Source: Flabesymbios commensalis (taxonomy: Eukaryota; Annelida; Polychaeta; Terebellida; Flabelligeridae). Taken from it: a stretch of DNA of 64,000 nucleotides. The DNA is taken from NCBI GenBank assembly GCA_964017125.1, contig OZ024902.1, positions 108,087,426 to 108,151,425 on the forward strand, in the 5' to 3' direction. The notes under the pieces were generated by a model. It saw nothing but the letters and a program-made list of their open reading frames with translations, was not told the DNA's origin and made no database searches. This document shows positions 22,840-34,325 of this stretch, in pieces. Each line of letters starts with the position of its first letter. The first letter of the stretch is position 1. The position numbers and the translations under genes were made by a program.

Positions 22840-23356
22840 CGCAGAGTTACAGTTTAGTTGTCATATGGCTAGAAACGGGCTCTAAAATAACCATGAACCG
22901 AGTGTACAAGATAATTTGATACAAAAAACGAGCCCCATCTGCCACAACCCTCTCTAATATAACCTACAACCTTTGTATAGTGGTTGAGATGCCAAGGTAG
23001 GAAGTTAATCTGATGAGAGCACTTTATGTTGCGCACCTTCTGCTGAACATCAGCGCATCAGGATGTGCATTAGCCCGGAAGTCACATGTCGTGTAGTGAT
23101 GCTTCCCTCACACACTAGGCGGAGTATCGTATGACGCTTGCTCACAAGTGACAATTTCGCTCTAACCGCCACAATAATTAACTTTTTGTTTAATGTACCT
23201 TATAGTTCATGCAATATAAAATAATTGTAGTAGTAGGCCTACCGGCTAATACTGTTAAACAAATGCATTGCTTAACTCTTAATACGGTAGCAATTTCGCC
23301 AAATACTCTTCTAGAAATTGTATTTATAGTGCCAGAGCGATCAAACCATGGACTAG

Positions 23357-23641
23357 TAAGCGAGTGAATATTTCTGTACGTCGCTTTCTGCACAATCGTG
23401 GCAATATCGCGACAGAAGGAAGCTTGATGTCGGGAGTATGCCCAGCTCTTTTCGAATGACTTGAAGGGTTCTTTATAGTGCACAGTACCATAGACATCAT
23501 TGCACACTCCAGACCTTTGAACAGATTGGAGCACTGTATATGCACAACTCCGATGGCAAATATCCGACCCGGCCGGGACTCGAACCCAGTACCTCCGAGT
23601 TTCGAACCATAACTGGACCGAATGAGCTATTGGGGCCAGCC
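23357..23641 (-). mobile_element. tRNA-derived SINE, family A
   Basis: On the minus strand the head reads GGCCCCAATAGCTCATTCGG, with a B-box-like GGTTCGAGTCCCGGCC downstream. The tail, in plus orientation, is TACGTCGCTTTCTGCACAAT. Body phrases GGAGCACTGTATATGCACAA and AGGGTTCTTTATAGTGCACA match the copies at 9116 and 55003. Confidence 0.8.
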
Positions 23642-25042
23642 TATAAAAAAACTAAATAGGACCCGAAAGCATCAACGTGTTCACAACACTTACAATGAAA
23701 TATAAGATAATACCGAAGATGAACAATTAACCTTAAAACTATTAGTACAACTATTCAGTATTCTGGATAAGTGTGGTATCAGGTTGTTATTTTAATAAAA
23801 AATAGTTTAAGGATGGCTTGTATCCAGCTATCACAATAACAGTGGTCATATTCGTAAGAATAGTAGCATAAAGGTCATTATTACCTGACTTTTATAAAGT
23901 AATCGAGTTTAGATTTTAGACAACATGATCAAACTGAAAGCATGTATGATGAATGTGTGCGAATTTTTATTTAGGCAGTGATTGTTATATGAAGATGCGC
24001 CTCTGGAGGAGGCTTTATTATAAGTGAATTAGTATGTACTTGTCTTACCTCTTCATCACCGGAGAGATCCATTATCAGTTCACCTGTTCACCGCCTGGTC
24101 ACCCGCCTCTTGTTATCATAGAATGTTCTGTTATAGCGTCTACTTATCACACTTAACCTCAATCTGTCAGAATGTCTTTTTTGCGGCTCCCCCGTCCGTT
24201 ATAGCGGTCCATGTGCTCGTCTGGCTGCACGCCGGCTAAGTGTGTTACTGCGCCTGCCCGCCTGTAGAGAATGGCCATACAAGAGCAGGCATGAGAGCGC
24301 TGGCCAATGCTGTCAACAAGCTGCTGCAGCCTCCCTAAGGTGCTGTGTAATGTGTTTTTAGAGTTGTTCCGGGCTGTTGTATCTCTCAGTACGTCCCTAT
24401 TGTACACCTGATGACGGTGACACGCCGTGAGATATGATCAGAGTGGTTGACGAGTTACCCTCTACAGATCTACTTCACTGATAACGTATGTCTGGTCTTC
24501 TCTTTTGTTTTTAGTTACCATCAAGACATGCGTGATCACATGGTATCGCCCCTCTAGACACATATATAGCCACTTGTCTATCAGCAGTCCGCTAACCTTC
24601 TCACGATACATTATCCTAGATCACCGTAAAATGATCCCTCCCACAGCACGCCGTCAAAACCTCCTCCAGTTGGCCGACCAACGTCCATTGCAAATCACCA
24701 GTCCTGTAGTGAGTTTGACAACTGCACATTAGCGTCGCCAGGCACATTGATGACCTTTCTAGCCAACTGGTTTGTGACTGTTGCTGCAAACAACGAGGTT
24801 ACGCTGCATGCTTCAGCAGTCGGCACAACGTGACTGGAGAAGGCCACAGGGAATGCCAGAGAGAAGCAAAGACCGCGCTAAATGACTAGAAATCCTGCAG
24901 GACTTGTCCGCTCAGTGGTCACTGCTGACCGACTGCTTACTGACTGCTTACTGTTGCTGACCACTGCCCACTGCTAGCTGTCATACTGCTGACGCACAAC
25001 TGGCTGTTGGCCATCGCTGACTGCTGCCCACAAGCCAGGCAT
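23642..25042. other. Non-coding stretch
   Basis: No supported gene. A segment near 24890-25020 is rich in the loose repeat CTGCTGACC / CACTGCTGACTG, a weak low-complexity run. Confidence 0.45.
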
Positions 25043-25154
25043 GGGCAAGCAAAAACGAGACGTTGAACCAATGATGGGTTAATGTTGGGCCGACGTGGTA
25101 AACGATGGACAGAAAATTAAGCCATCATTGGGTCAACGTCTCGTGTTTGCTGGG
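25043..25154. mobile_element. P1 palindrome, near full length
   Basis: Left AAACGAGACGTTGAACCAAT, right ATTGGGTCAACGTCTCGTG followed by TTTGCTGGG. The centre GGGCCGACGTGGTAAACG is slightly worn. Confidence 0.75.
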
Positions 25155-25160
25155 GAGCTG

Positions 25161-25234
25161 ATCTGCAAAGCCGAAACGCAGTATCTGCTCACTTGTAAAG
25201 TGAGCAGATACTGCGTTTTGGCTTTGCACAGCAG
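25161..25234. repeat. P3 palindrome
   Basis: AAACGCAGTATCTGC pairs with GCAGATACTGCGTTT around CACTT-gtaa-AGTG. The outer GCAAAGCC and GGCTTTGC pair too. It directly follows the P1 element. Confidence 0.85.
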
Positions 25235-25271
25235 TGTGCTGGTCGGCATCACACATGTGCACATGTCACTA

Positions 25272-25372
25272 GAACCCTGCAAACACGAGACGTTGAACAA
25301 TGTCGGTTTTATGTTGGGCCACCGTCGTACAGGGTGGGCCAGCATTAAGCCGGCATTGACCAATGGTTCTGT
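25272..25372. mobile_element. P1 palindrome
   Basis: Left CTGCAAACACGAGACGTTGA, centre GGGCCACCGTCGTACAGG, right CAGCATTAAGCCGGCATTG. The outermost right arm is replaced by unrelated sequence. Confidence 0.65.
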
Positions 25373-25520
25373 TCGCCGTGATGTAGCTATCTGGCTCAGT
25401 CTCCTAGCTAACAGCTTTCTGCAGGTGGCTTAACAGTACCAACAGCTGTTACCACGTCTGGTTTTCTTCAGATGGGAAAACACACAAAACTTTCTAACTG
25501 AACTGACCACATTGGAATGG

Positions 25521-25857
25521 AAATAGAAATGAAATGGATCGGGCTTCAGGCCACCTTTGTGCACATATAAGCTAAACTTGGCCAGGAGAACCTCCTGAGG
25601 ATGGAGAGATGAATGAGATGACACTGTCCTCCAGACACAGGATTCGAAATTCGAGCCCTGGCGGTCTGAGGCCGAGCACGCTACCTCTCGGTCACGGAGG
25701 CTCCCCACAATACTGAGTTTCACACGTGAATGGGGAAGAAACATTTTTGTTTCTTTCAAACCGCTGAGACCGGGAAACGAACCCCGAACTCTAGCGTGAA
25801 AGGCAGCGGTGCTAACCACTGCCCTGGGGCCCCCTCCCAGGAGTGGAACTCCTGACA
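25521..25857 (-). mobile_element. Dimeric tRNA-tRNA SINE, family B
   Basis: On the minus strand there are two successive tRNA-like modules. The first has GCAGTGGTTAGCACCGCTGC (A-box-like) and GGGGTTCGTTTCCCGG (B-box-like). The second has CCGAGAGGTAGCGTGCTCGG and GGGCTCGAATTTCGAATCC. They are joined by a short linker with GAAACAAAAATGTTTC and followed by a unique tail containing AGGAGGTTCTCCTGGCCAAG. A second full copy is at 50756 and a fragment at 30719. Confidence 0.8.
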
Positions 25858-26232
25858 TGATTAATTATATCTGTACACCAAATAAACCAAAAATAAATTA
25901 ATCAAATGAATCAAAATAATCACAATTGATTGTCATTAAAAAACAATGAATTATAGCCCGTGCAAGATTAATGAAGCTGTTGCTCTGTTTATGCATGCAG
26001 CACTGCGCTGAAAAGACAATGATGCGGGAACTAAATCCCGACTGACTATCTTGCGTACAGAGGGATGTTTAGGGCCATTGTCAGAGCGGGTCTCTACGGG
26101 ATCCGTCTGACTTGAATGGTGAATGTCAGTGTCACACACAGAGAAGTATCCGCTCCGTCAGCCAGGTCTACAGGGATCAGGTATCTGGTCCATCAACCCA
26201 TCCCTACATGAGCCTGGAGACATCCACAAACT
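25858..26232. other. Non-coding stretch
   Basis: AT-rich then ordinary sequence with no supported gene or repeat. Confidence 0.4.
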
Positions 26233-26270
26233 GATTACAAACACACTATGTAAATAGTGTGTTTGTAATC
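26233..26270. repeat. Perfect 38-bp palindrome
   Basis: GATTACAAACACACTAT, a gtaa loop, then the exact complement ATAGTGTGTTTGTAATC. Same 4-base loop type as P3 and P4. Confidence 0.85.
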
Positions 26271-26292
26271 TGAAAACCACACATTCAGGTCA

Positions 26293-26336
26293 GATCCAAT
26301 GTAGTGTTAATACCGGTTTTTACACTACATTGGATC
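26293..26336. repeat. Palindrome, 15-bp arms
   Basis: GATCCAATGTAGTGT and ACACTACATTGGATC enclose a 14-base spacer. It lies only 22 bp from the previous hairpin. Confidence 0.8.
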
Positions 26337-26959
26337 AGCGCCTCGGGTCTATTGGGCATGTATCATGCAGGGAAGGTCAAAGGGCACAGGGCGGGGTATG
26401 ACCAAGGTCACAGTACCATGGGGCAGGGGACGGGGTGGACAGAAGATTATGTGACCTCTCTCTTCTATAACAGCTGACAATCAGCGGCCAGAGACACAGC
26501 ACACTTCCTGGGACCCCAGCTAGGAAGTCAGCCGGGAAATCATCGTCTGGACGCCGCGGTGTCCCGCCATAAAATTATAGAAATCCTGCGAACCAGTTCC
26601 AGTCCTGTACGACTTTTCACCGTATCTTTCAAGTAGTACATCCGTGTAGCCAACAGTTCAGCTCACAAACACATCAGTATTCTTGTACTCAAATTTGGCC
26701 CCGACTCCTATTACCGCTCCCTAGTTTTTTCCTTGACCCGTCGACCACAATTTATCCAGAAAAAAAACAGTTATCCATCCCCGAGAACAATAAACGCCCC
26801 GGTAGATGTGTACCTATTGGCACCGCGCGATCAAAGTGAGCTATAGTTTGTGGTGCTGCTTTCTGGTGGGACTGTGCAATGTTTTACAGTTGATGGGATC
26901 GTCTGGGCTGTTGCGTGCAATCTGCTGGACAAAACAGCACCAGAACGCACACTCAGCCA

Positions 26960-27003
26960 GCATTGTTACAATGCTGGAGACGTTGACCCAGCATTGTAAC
27001 AGT
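26960..27003. mobile_element. P1-related short palindrome
   Basis: TGTTACAATGCTGG and CCAGCATTGTAACA enclose AGACGTTGAC. Resembles a P1 arm folded on itself. Confidence 0.65.
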
Positions 27004-27800
27004 GTTGGCCCTCATTTTTCGTCATTTGGTGAGTGAACTAAGACTGAGTATAGACCTCTGAACCATATGATAGCGTGATGACATGACTGCACACCATTTA
27101 GTCATCACGGCCACTGATGATGTAGTCTAGCTTTACCTTCCTCGTATACACCAAGTACTATACATGTGATACTTAGGTAATTACCCTTTCACATCAATCT
27201 ATATGGCAGACCAAGTAATCTGTGATGTTTTAGTATACAGAGGCACAAGTTTTCCTACTTAGCTTTTCAAAGTGACCGCAGCTTAAATAGATTACAATAT
27301 ACAATATTATAAGTATATATTGTATGATTTATGCAGCAGAATAGTTATTTTTTGCAAGTAACGTCATAAATAACAAATTTGTTACTGTTTTGGTTGTATG
27401 CTCCAAGTGTTGTGTCACATGTATTACACAAATTTAACAGTGAAACATAGAACTTGCCAGATAAATATTATAAATTAAAGAAGACAAAGTCTATACGTGT
27501 TTTCCTATGTGAAACAAACAACGACTTTAAAACAAGAAAACGATAAATTTCTTAAAATTGATTTGAAAGCTTATTCATCAATTCATTCAGTCATATCCAT
27601 TGTTTTATATATCATCTTTATGAAAAAAACGAACAGAAATTGCTGCTACAAATAGACATTTCCCAAATTAAATTATTTATCCATTAAAATATTTTTCAAT
27701 GTGTCATTTTATTATTCTTGAAACATATAAAATTATATGCTCTTCTAGAATTTGAATAATAACTTAATTTTCATGGAACTGCTTTAATAATAACGATACA
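27004..27800. other. AT-rich non-coding stretch
   Basis: No supported gene. A small palindromic ACAATATTATAAGTATATATTGT is near 27301. Confidence 0.45.
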
Positions 27801-27819
27801 TTTTTGTTCATTTGCAGGC

Positions 27820-27926
27820 CACTTCAAGTCATCTTCATCCACTACAAGCCGAGAATTGCGACAGCAATTCGCGGCTTGTAGTGGATGAAGATGACAATGG
27901 TGAATTCGGGCTCAAAAGGTTAAGAA
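27820..27926 (+). mobile_element. Right part of a piggyBac-type MITE with hairpin
   Basis: The hairpin at 27826-27894 is a close relative of the one at 21251: CATCCACTACAAG and CTTGTAGTGGATG around TTGC-gaca-GCAA. It is followed by GGTGAATTCGGGCTCAAAAG and TTAA at about 27923-27926. I cannot place the left end. Confidence 0.6.
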
Positions 27927-28227
27927 GTTACCACTGGTTACCACAAGGTTTTTATGATGATACATTAGTAGACAGTAAAGGTCATGTTTATGTTGGATTG
28001 TCATCGCCAATACACAGTGTCGGTAAACAACACGCCATGTCTGTTGTACCAGTGGACCCCTTCTGTAAGATAATATGGAATGTCAACTGGACAACCACCC
28101 AGAATGATACCAATTAATGTCGCCCGATGTCCTCCACAGGTTAAATTCCTCTCTAAATAAATCTTTAATAAATTGTTCAAAGAAACATAGTATTATGCTG
28201 TAGGATAGTGCAGGGCTCACAATAGAA

Positions 28228-28300
28228 TGATAATTAAATAAATAAATAAATGAATAATTACATAATTAAATATAAATAAATAATTAAATAATTAACTTTG
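28228..28300. repeat. AAAT-type microsatellite
   Basis: Runs of AAAT, with ATTA interruptions, over about 70 bp. Confidence 0.8.
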
Positions 28301-28561
28301 TATTTTAAATCATACACTATCATGATAGTACATAATTAATCGAACGTAATAATATCACCAATGAGCTGAACTCATTTTAACGATCAAACAATGCCGATAT
28401 CTAGCGACTAAAAGGAGTTAATACAAGTAATGTTAGATCTCCAGAGGAAATGAATGATACCACAGTTACACAACGGCATTATTCCTTTTAGAATAACAAA
28501 CAGATTCAATGTTTTCCGTAAGCTGAGAAACAGACGAATGCTATATTTCTCAAGTTATTAA

Positions 28562-28668
28562 CCCAACAGATACAAGACGTTGGCCCAATGTTGGATCACT
28601 GTAGGCAGCCGTCCACGACAGCGGTTAATAGCGATCCAGCATTGGGCCATCATCTGGTATCAGTTGGG
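28562..28668. mobile_element. P1 palindrome with co-varied ends
   Basis: Left CCCAACAGATACAAGACG, right TCTGGTATCAGTTGGG. The inner TTGGCCCAATGTTGGATC pairs with GATCCAGCATTGGGCCA. The terminal CCCAAC..GTTGGG differs from CCCAGC..GCTGGG of most copies but still pairs. Confidence 0.75.
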
Positions 28669-29660
28669 TAGCTAGTGAGAGAAACAGTAGCTGATGAGGT
28701 GCGCAGCACGGCCTGCGACAAATTAATCACCCACCTTATTGATCCACATTGTTGTTGTTATCCTGATCCCGGTGGCCGAGGTCAGTTCTGATACTGATCC
28801 CTCAAAACAACAGACGAGAAATCCTGGATCATACCGCGCCAGGATCCACCCATCAGGATCGAATTCATATGACTCTAGCTTGTGTTTTTACGTATAAAGA
28901 GTATTGGTGTGTTTTATGTTTTGAAAAGCCATATGTGAATATGGTGCCACCTCTATTAATTTAAGTTAATTATTAAAGGGGATTTCATGTGTACATTTCG
29001 TGAGAATCCATTATTAATTTCACAATATCCAGGTTTATTTTTCGTTTGGATCTGGAAATGTATAGACATCTCTATTATCCTCACATGAGAAACGATACAT
29101 GAGGCTTATCAGTAATCCACATCACGATACGTCCCCCAGAAAAGGCTCAAATATAATCCAGTTACTTAGGCTACTCATGGTCCAATAAACAGGATAAAGG
29201 TACATATACTTACTCATGGACAAAAAAAAGTACAGTTCTGATACCATTATTTTGCAATATGTCGACGCATCTATTCCATTATTCATACACAATAACAAAA
29301 CATACGAGTGTATGGCGTGGAATTGCACACTCAGTAGGCTACTTCGACGCGTGTTCATTATAAAATTAAATTTGCAGAAATATTGACAGCGTAGAAAATA
29401 TCAACACAACGGATTAAGCGTGTAGCAAGAAAAATGAAGAAATAACAACGGCACCAACACCTAGGTCTGTCTGTCCCATATGACTTGACACTTACTAATC
29501 AGGTGTGTTTGATGAATGTATGAGCTTTACGGTGCCCACCGCAAATAAAAAAATCAATACTGAAATCGATTCGACCAGCATGTTCCCTTGTCAATTAATC
29601 AAAATAAATGAAAACAGCTAATTATAATAGTTGTTGATTAGTATGCTATTTGTCGGACTA
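28669..29660. other. Non-coding stretch
   Basis: No supported gene or recognised repeat. Confidence 0.45.
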
Positions 29661-29661
29661 A

Positions 29662-29766
29662 CCCAGCAAACACAAGACATTGGACCAATGCTAGATCAAT
29701 GTTGGCCCATCGTCTACGACGCTGGGACACCATTGAACTAGCATTGTATCATTGTCTTGTGTACAT
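29662..29766. mobile_element. P1 palindrome
   Basis: Left CCCAGCAAACACAAGACATT, with CAATGCTAG paired to CTAGCATTG and CACAAGACA paired to TGTCTTGTG. Centre CATCGTCTACGACGCTGG. The right terminal few bases are lost. Confidence 0.75.
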
Positions 29767-30715
29767 ATTATAATTAAATTTACTGCAGCGCTTTTAATCA
29801 CTTTTACCCGTACCATTCGGTAATTACCTTTATATGTATTTATAACTATAATTGTATTAAGATTATCAAAACAGAACATATACTCGGCGCATGCGTGCAA
29901 TCGAGCTGACAATAATAGACCGTGCGTCATAAGCTATATCTAGCATGTGTCTATAAATAGACTTGGACATATGTTTCCTCTCCTTTGTAAAAAGACACGA
30001 TTAATGGATTATTATACAGAAAAAGTACTCAATATATTATCTACACATACATGTGCCAGACACAGCTACTATGATCTTATAGCGTCACTGTTCTTTAATG
30101 TCGTGTTGCCCACTTCACAGACGTGAGTCACACACTGAGCAAACTGAGTGTTTAGAGGTACCAGAATTTTAACTATTTAATTTCTGGCAACAAAAATCTC
30201 CCTATCCCATAAAAATATTCAATCAAATGTCAAACCAAAGGGGTACTTTCGTATTTCAACTATGGCCTATTAATATGCTCATGGAATAATCATGTTGAAC
30301 ATGTATTATAAAATAGAGATGCCAGAAGGGTTCAGAGAGGATTGGACCGAGCTCCAGAGAATCCCATGGAATGCGGATCATCCCATCAATATCAGGACCA
30401 ATCCCGGCGAGAAAGCCTGATAAAACACGGCGTGTCAGACGTGCGTGACCTGTAGGACAACCCTGATATTAATTATAACCGGACGACCCAGAGAAACATC
30501 CACGTGGAATACACGATGAACACGAAAAACGAGGCTCCATGATTTACACTTTAGACCCGGGGTTGTCTTAAATGCTTATCCACTTATTCACAGCCTTTGT
30601 CCGCGTTGAAATATGTAGTAAGTTCAGACGGTTTGGTGCGAATGGCAGTTGTCGTGTTGATAACAAAAATCCTAAATGCACTCAGTTAAGTTACAATTCA
30701 CCGTGACAACAAGTG
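29767..30715. other. Non-coding stretch
   Basis: No supported gene or repeat recognised. Confidence 0.45.
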
Positions 30716-30718
30716 GAA

Positions 30719-30847
30719 TGCTCCACCTCGGACTGGCGGCGCTTGAATTTCGAGTCCTGTGATGTGCCAACTAATTCACCTGACTGTCCTCGAGGGGTTC
30801 TCTAAGCCTAGTTTAGCCTGGATGTGAACAAGTTGGCTAAAACCCCA
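30719..30847 (+). mobile_element. SINE family B fragment (second tRNA module and tail)
   Basis: CCTCGGACTGGCGGCGC, then TTGAATTTCGAGTCCTGTG, then GAGGGGTTCTCTAAGCCTAG correspond in order to the second tRNA-like module and tail of the copy at 25521, read in the plus direction. Confidence 0.65.
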
Positions 30848-30967
30848 TTCGTTCGTTCGTTCTTTCGTTCTTTCGTTGGTTCGTTCGTTCGTTTATTCGT
30901 TCGTTTGTTTATTCGCTCACTCATTCACTCACCCATTCATTCATTCAACCATTTATTCATTCATTCA
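30848..30967 (+). repeat. TTCG / ATTC microsatellite at the SINE tail
   Basis: Begins as (GTTC)n / (TTCG)n and grades into (ATTC)n over about 120 bp. It starts exactly at the 3' end of the SINE fragment, as expected of a SINE tail that has expanded. Confidence 0.8.
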
Positions 30968-31750
30968 TACAGTACTGCTGCCATTTAGGCGGTCATTTAG
31001 GTGACTTTATAATAAGTTAAAAACAGTGCAATTTCGTTGATGAGATGAATAATGTACAGATGATGATGGGATATTGGGGTGATAACGCATGGTGGTTATT
31101 GAGAGTGTTTTCCTTCACTTCACTTATAACGGGTTCTGTGCATGTCTACAGGATTTACACCCAGACGATACCAAACTTGCCATTTATTGCTGAAACACTG
31201 CGGCTTTTCGCATAGCTCCGCTATCATCGAGTCGGATAGTCCCCAGAGTATAGCAATATTTTAGGGTATTAACTCCACCTAAGAGACTATTCTGTTAAAT
31301 ACTCTAATGCCGGTGGATTAAGGTTCTACTATGGCCACAACGCATATTCTCGTGTAATGATCGAGCCTATATGCTAGATCAACAAGGCAGCCTACATTAA
31401 ATATTACAAATATATCCTTATGCTTGGAATTAAATACATTGTTAATTGAATGTAAGCCTAAACGAAAGCACTATCTGCAAATGATTCTGAGAAACCATTA
31501 GCTCTCAGATTGTCGTCTCACATTTAGATGGCAGGTGCTGTAAAGAGGTGCTCGGCTGGTGCACATTGGTGTTATTTGGGAGTACAGGATGGGCTGTGCA
31601 TTATTATGGATTTGTGCACATGAGCGGATACAATAGATAGCACACTTTAACGCCTATTGATTTCCTGCTACAGATGCGGGATCCGCGAACAAACAGTGCC
31701 CTACCATCTGCACGCCGGGATCACAACGTCCAAAGATGTGTCCTGGATCT
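30968..31750. other. Non-coding stretch
   Basis: No supported gene or repeat recognised. Confidence 0.45.
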
Positions 31751-31751
31751 A

Positions 31752-31845
31752 ACCAGCAAACACGAGGCGTTGACTCAGTGCTGTTTTAATGTTTGATCGA
31801 CGTCGAAGACGTCGGGTCAACAATAAAACAACATTGCGTCAATGA
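31752..31845. mobile_element. P1 palindrome, right end worn
   Basis: Left CCAGCAAACACGAGGCGTTG, then GTTTTAATG paired loosely with AATAAAACAACATTG. Centre GATCGACGTCGAAGACGTCG. Confidence 0.65.
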
Positions 31846-32172
31846 GTAATGAGTAAGCAGTGGTAGAAGATATACTGTATGTTTATTCATTTTACAAAGA
31901 GAATTATTTATGGGCGTGAAAAAATCACGAATTCACCACAAACTACCACCTCACGTAACTGGTATTTTTAGGGGATCAAAGCAACATTTACACTTAAATC
32001 TGACGAATTTCGCGAAAAGGAAAGGGTTGCAAATACTCGAATTTATCGGGGGTACTTTAAAGCTGGCCAGCGGCCAAACAAAGCTGACCATGCAGTAACC
32101 GTCTATATAGCGTGCCAATATCACACCTCAATCACCTTCTCCCCGATCAACACCTAACTAGCGTGTCCAATT

Positions 32173-32270
32173 CCCCAGAAAACACAGGACATTCACCTAT
32201 TCTGGTTTAACTTACGGCCAACGTCTGCGATGACGACCCAACGATGAGCCGGCATTGGTTCAATAACCAG
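32173..32270. mobile_element. P1 palindrome, decayed
   Basis: CCCCAGAAAACACAGGACATT at the left (two mismatches to the family), centre GGCCAACGTCTGCGATGACG, and GAGCCGGCATTGGTTCAATA at the right. Confidence 0.5.
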
Positions 32271-32300
32271 GCAATATCAGGTACCACTTCTCCATGCCAA

Positions 32301-32409
32301 CCCAGGAAACAGCTAACTTCCACCCAAGGTCGGTTCAATGTTGGCCTAGCGTCTGCGACGCTGGCCAAACATTTACCATACTATGGATGGAGGTCTCGAG
32401 TTTGCAGGG
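32301..32409. mobile_element. P1 palindrome, 109 bp
   Basis: Left CCCAGGAAACAGCTAACTT, centre TTGGCCTAGCGTCTGCGACG, right AGGTCTCGAGTTTGCAGGG. Length agrees with the full-length copies, although the arms have several mismatches. Confidence 0.65.
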
Positions 32410-32669
32410 AATACTGAAGTGCCGACCCCGGGATGTTTTTTGTGTGAATAAGCCTTGATTCCACCGCAAAATCAAGCTGCCTTCCAGTGTCCTTGTTTTT
32501 AACAAGAAAAAACACCATCATTTCGGCGATCTGATTACATTGGTTTATGAATAACTATTGCTGGATCAGTGATTGCTGTTTCTTGCTGGAGGCAAATTGT
32601 CTTACATCACCACGACCAAAGAGCTCGTTCTAGTCAGATTCACATTGTGATTGTATATTGTTTTAAGCA

Positions 32670-33625
32670 CACTGTATGAGCTGTATGAGCAAACTGTACG
32701 AGGTGAATAAACACACTGTATGAGCTGTATAAGCACACTGTATGAGCTGTATAAACACACTGTATGAGCTGTATAAGCACACTGTATGAGATGTATAAGC
32801 ACACTGTATGAGATGTATAAGCACACTGTATGAGCTGTATAAGCAAACTGTATGAGATGTATAAGCACACTGTATGAGATGTATAAGCAAACTGTATGAG
32901 ATGTATAAGCACACTGTATGAGCTGTATAAGCAAACTGTATGAGGTGTATAAGCAAACTGTATGAGATGTATAAGCACACTGTATGAGCTGTATAAGCAA
33001 ACTGTATGAGGTGTATAAGCAAACTGTATGAGGTGTATAAGCACAATGTACGAGGTGTATAAGCACACTGTATGAGATGTATAAGCAAACTGTATGAGGT
33101 GTATAAGCACACTGTATGAGCTGTATAAGCACACTGTATGAGATGTATAAGCACACTGTATGAGCTGTATAAGCAAACTGTATGAGGTGTATAAGCACAA
33201 TGTACGAGGTGTATAATCAGAATGTATGAGCTGTATAGGCACACTATATGAGCACACTGTATGAGCTGTATAAGCATACTGTATGAGCTGTATAAGCACA
33301 CTGTACGAGGTGTATAAACACACTGTATGATATGTATAAGCACACTGTATGAGGTGTATAAGCACAATGTACGAGGTGTATAAACACACTGTATGATATG
33401 TATAAGCACACTGTATGAGGTGTATAAGCACAATGTACGAGGTGTATAATCAGAATGTGTGAGCTATATAGGCACATTATATGAGCTGTATAAGCACACT
33501 GTATGAGCTGTATAGGCACATTGCATGAGCTGTAGGCCTATAAGCACACTGCATGAGCTGTATAAGTACGCTATATAAGCACACTGTATGAGCTGTATAA
33601 GCACATTGTATGAGATGTATAAGTT
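32670..33625. repeat. 21-bp minisatellite, about 45 units
   Basis: Unit AGCACACTGTATGAGCTGTAT plus one A, repeated head to tail with a 21-bp step. The variable positions are few (GCACAC/GCAAAC/GCACAA; GAGCTG/GAGATG/GAGGTG; TATGAG/TACGAG), so several unit types are interleaved. Long minus-strand frames across it encode only a 7-residue repeat (VLIQLIQ or CAYTSHT type) and are a by-product of the period. The LTR retrotransposon begins about 20 bp past its right edge. Confidence 0.9.
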
Positions 33626-34318
33626 CGTTACAAATGTCAGCATACTTTGACGACTAAGGATTTCATGTCAGAGGAAAGTCCTTTGAGATATTTTATCTTG
33701 TCCTACCAGTATCAACTGCAATTAATGCTAGTCTTTTAAATATTAGTTTCCCAATTATGTACCTCGTACCAGCCGTAATTACTTCTATTATCGCCATCTC
33801 TTACTTTTGATAACTATTCTTGTTACTGAATCGGAGATCATGTTTATATGGCCCCGATCTGATCTACGGCATGTCTAGTAACTTAGTTCCGCTTCATTGA
33901 TTTCACAAATTCGCGTTCTATCGCCTTTTAAACACATTTTCGGCAATAACCAAAGTTTACTTTTTTGGCCGATTAATTACGGAAGGTACGAAGTAGCTTT
34001 TCATATATATTTTATGCTCAGTCAATCATGGACTGACTGGAATATCGATTTTGATAACTGAGGCAACCTGGGTCACATTTTTGCCTAGCGGCCATGACAG
34101 CATCTTCCTCTGGCCGACCTGAATGTTTCCCCACGTGAATACTTGTATTTACGGGAGGCATACATCATAATGATGTTGCCAATTTTACCTAATTAAAGTT
34201 AGTCTAGTTAAATAAATGTTTTATTAAGATTATCGCCATGTGGATAATAATTTCGGGGATCTATAGCGGTTCGCGACAATCCACATGGCAAAAACCCCCC
34301 CCGTGTCCCGGGATTCGC

Positions 34319-34325
34319 TATAAAA
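34319..34325 (+). promoter_or_regulatory. LTR core promoter TATA box (5' LTR)
   Basis: CGCTATAAAAGCGCG is present in both LTRs (second copy at 41607-41613) although the surrounding block differs strongly, which supports function. Confidence 0.7.

Noticed and set aside
25521-25857. True tRNA genes (two A/B-box pairs)
   Set aside because: The same pairs recur with a shared non-tRNA tail at other sites, and the acceptor stems do not look intact, so they are SINE heads.
27812-28117. 101-codon plus-strand frame
   Set aside because: Its first third is a MITE hairpin. The remainder has no recognisable domain, although TTTGCAG before it resembles an acceptor.
32602-33519. Minus-strand frames of up to 263 codons over the 21-bp array
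   Set aside because: Seven-residue repeat produced by the 21-bp period; no start context, signal or domain.
32670-33625. CRISPR-like regular array
   Set aside because: Units are contiguous 21-mers with no unique spacers, and the setting is an animal nuclear genome.
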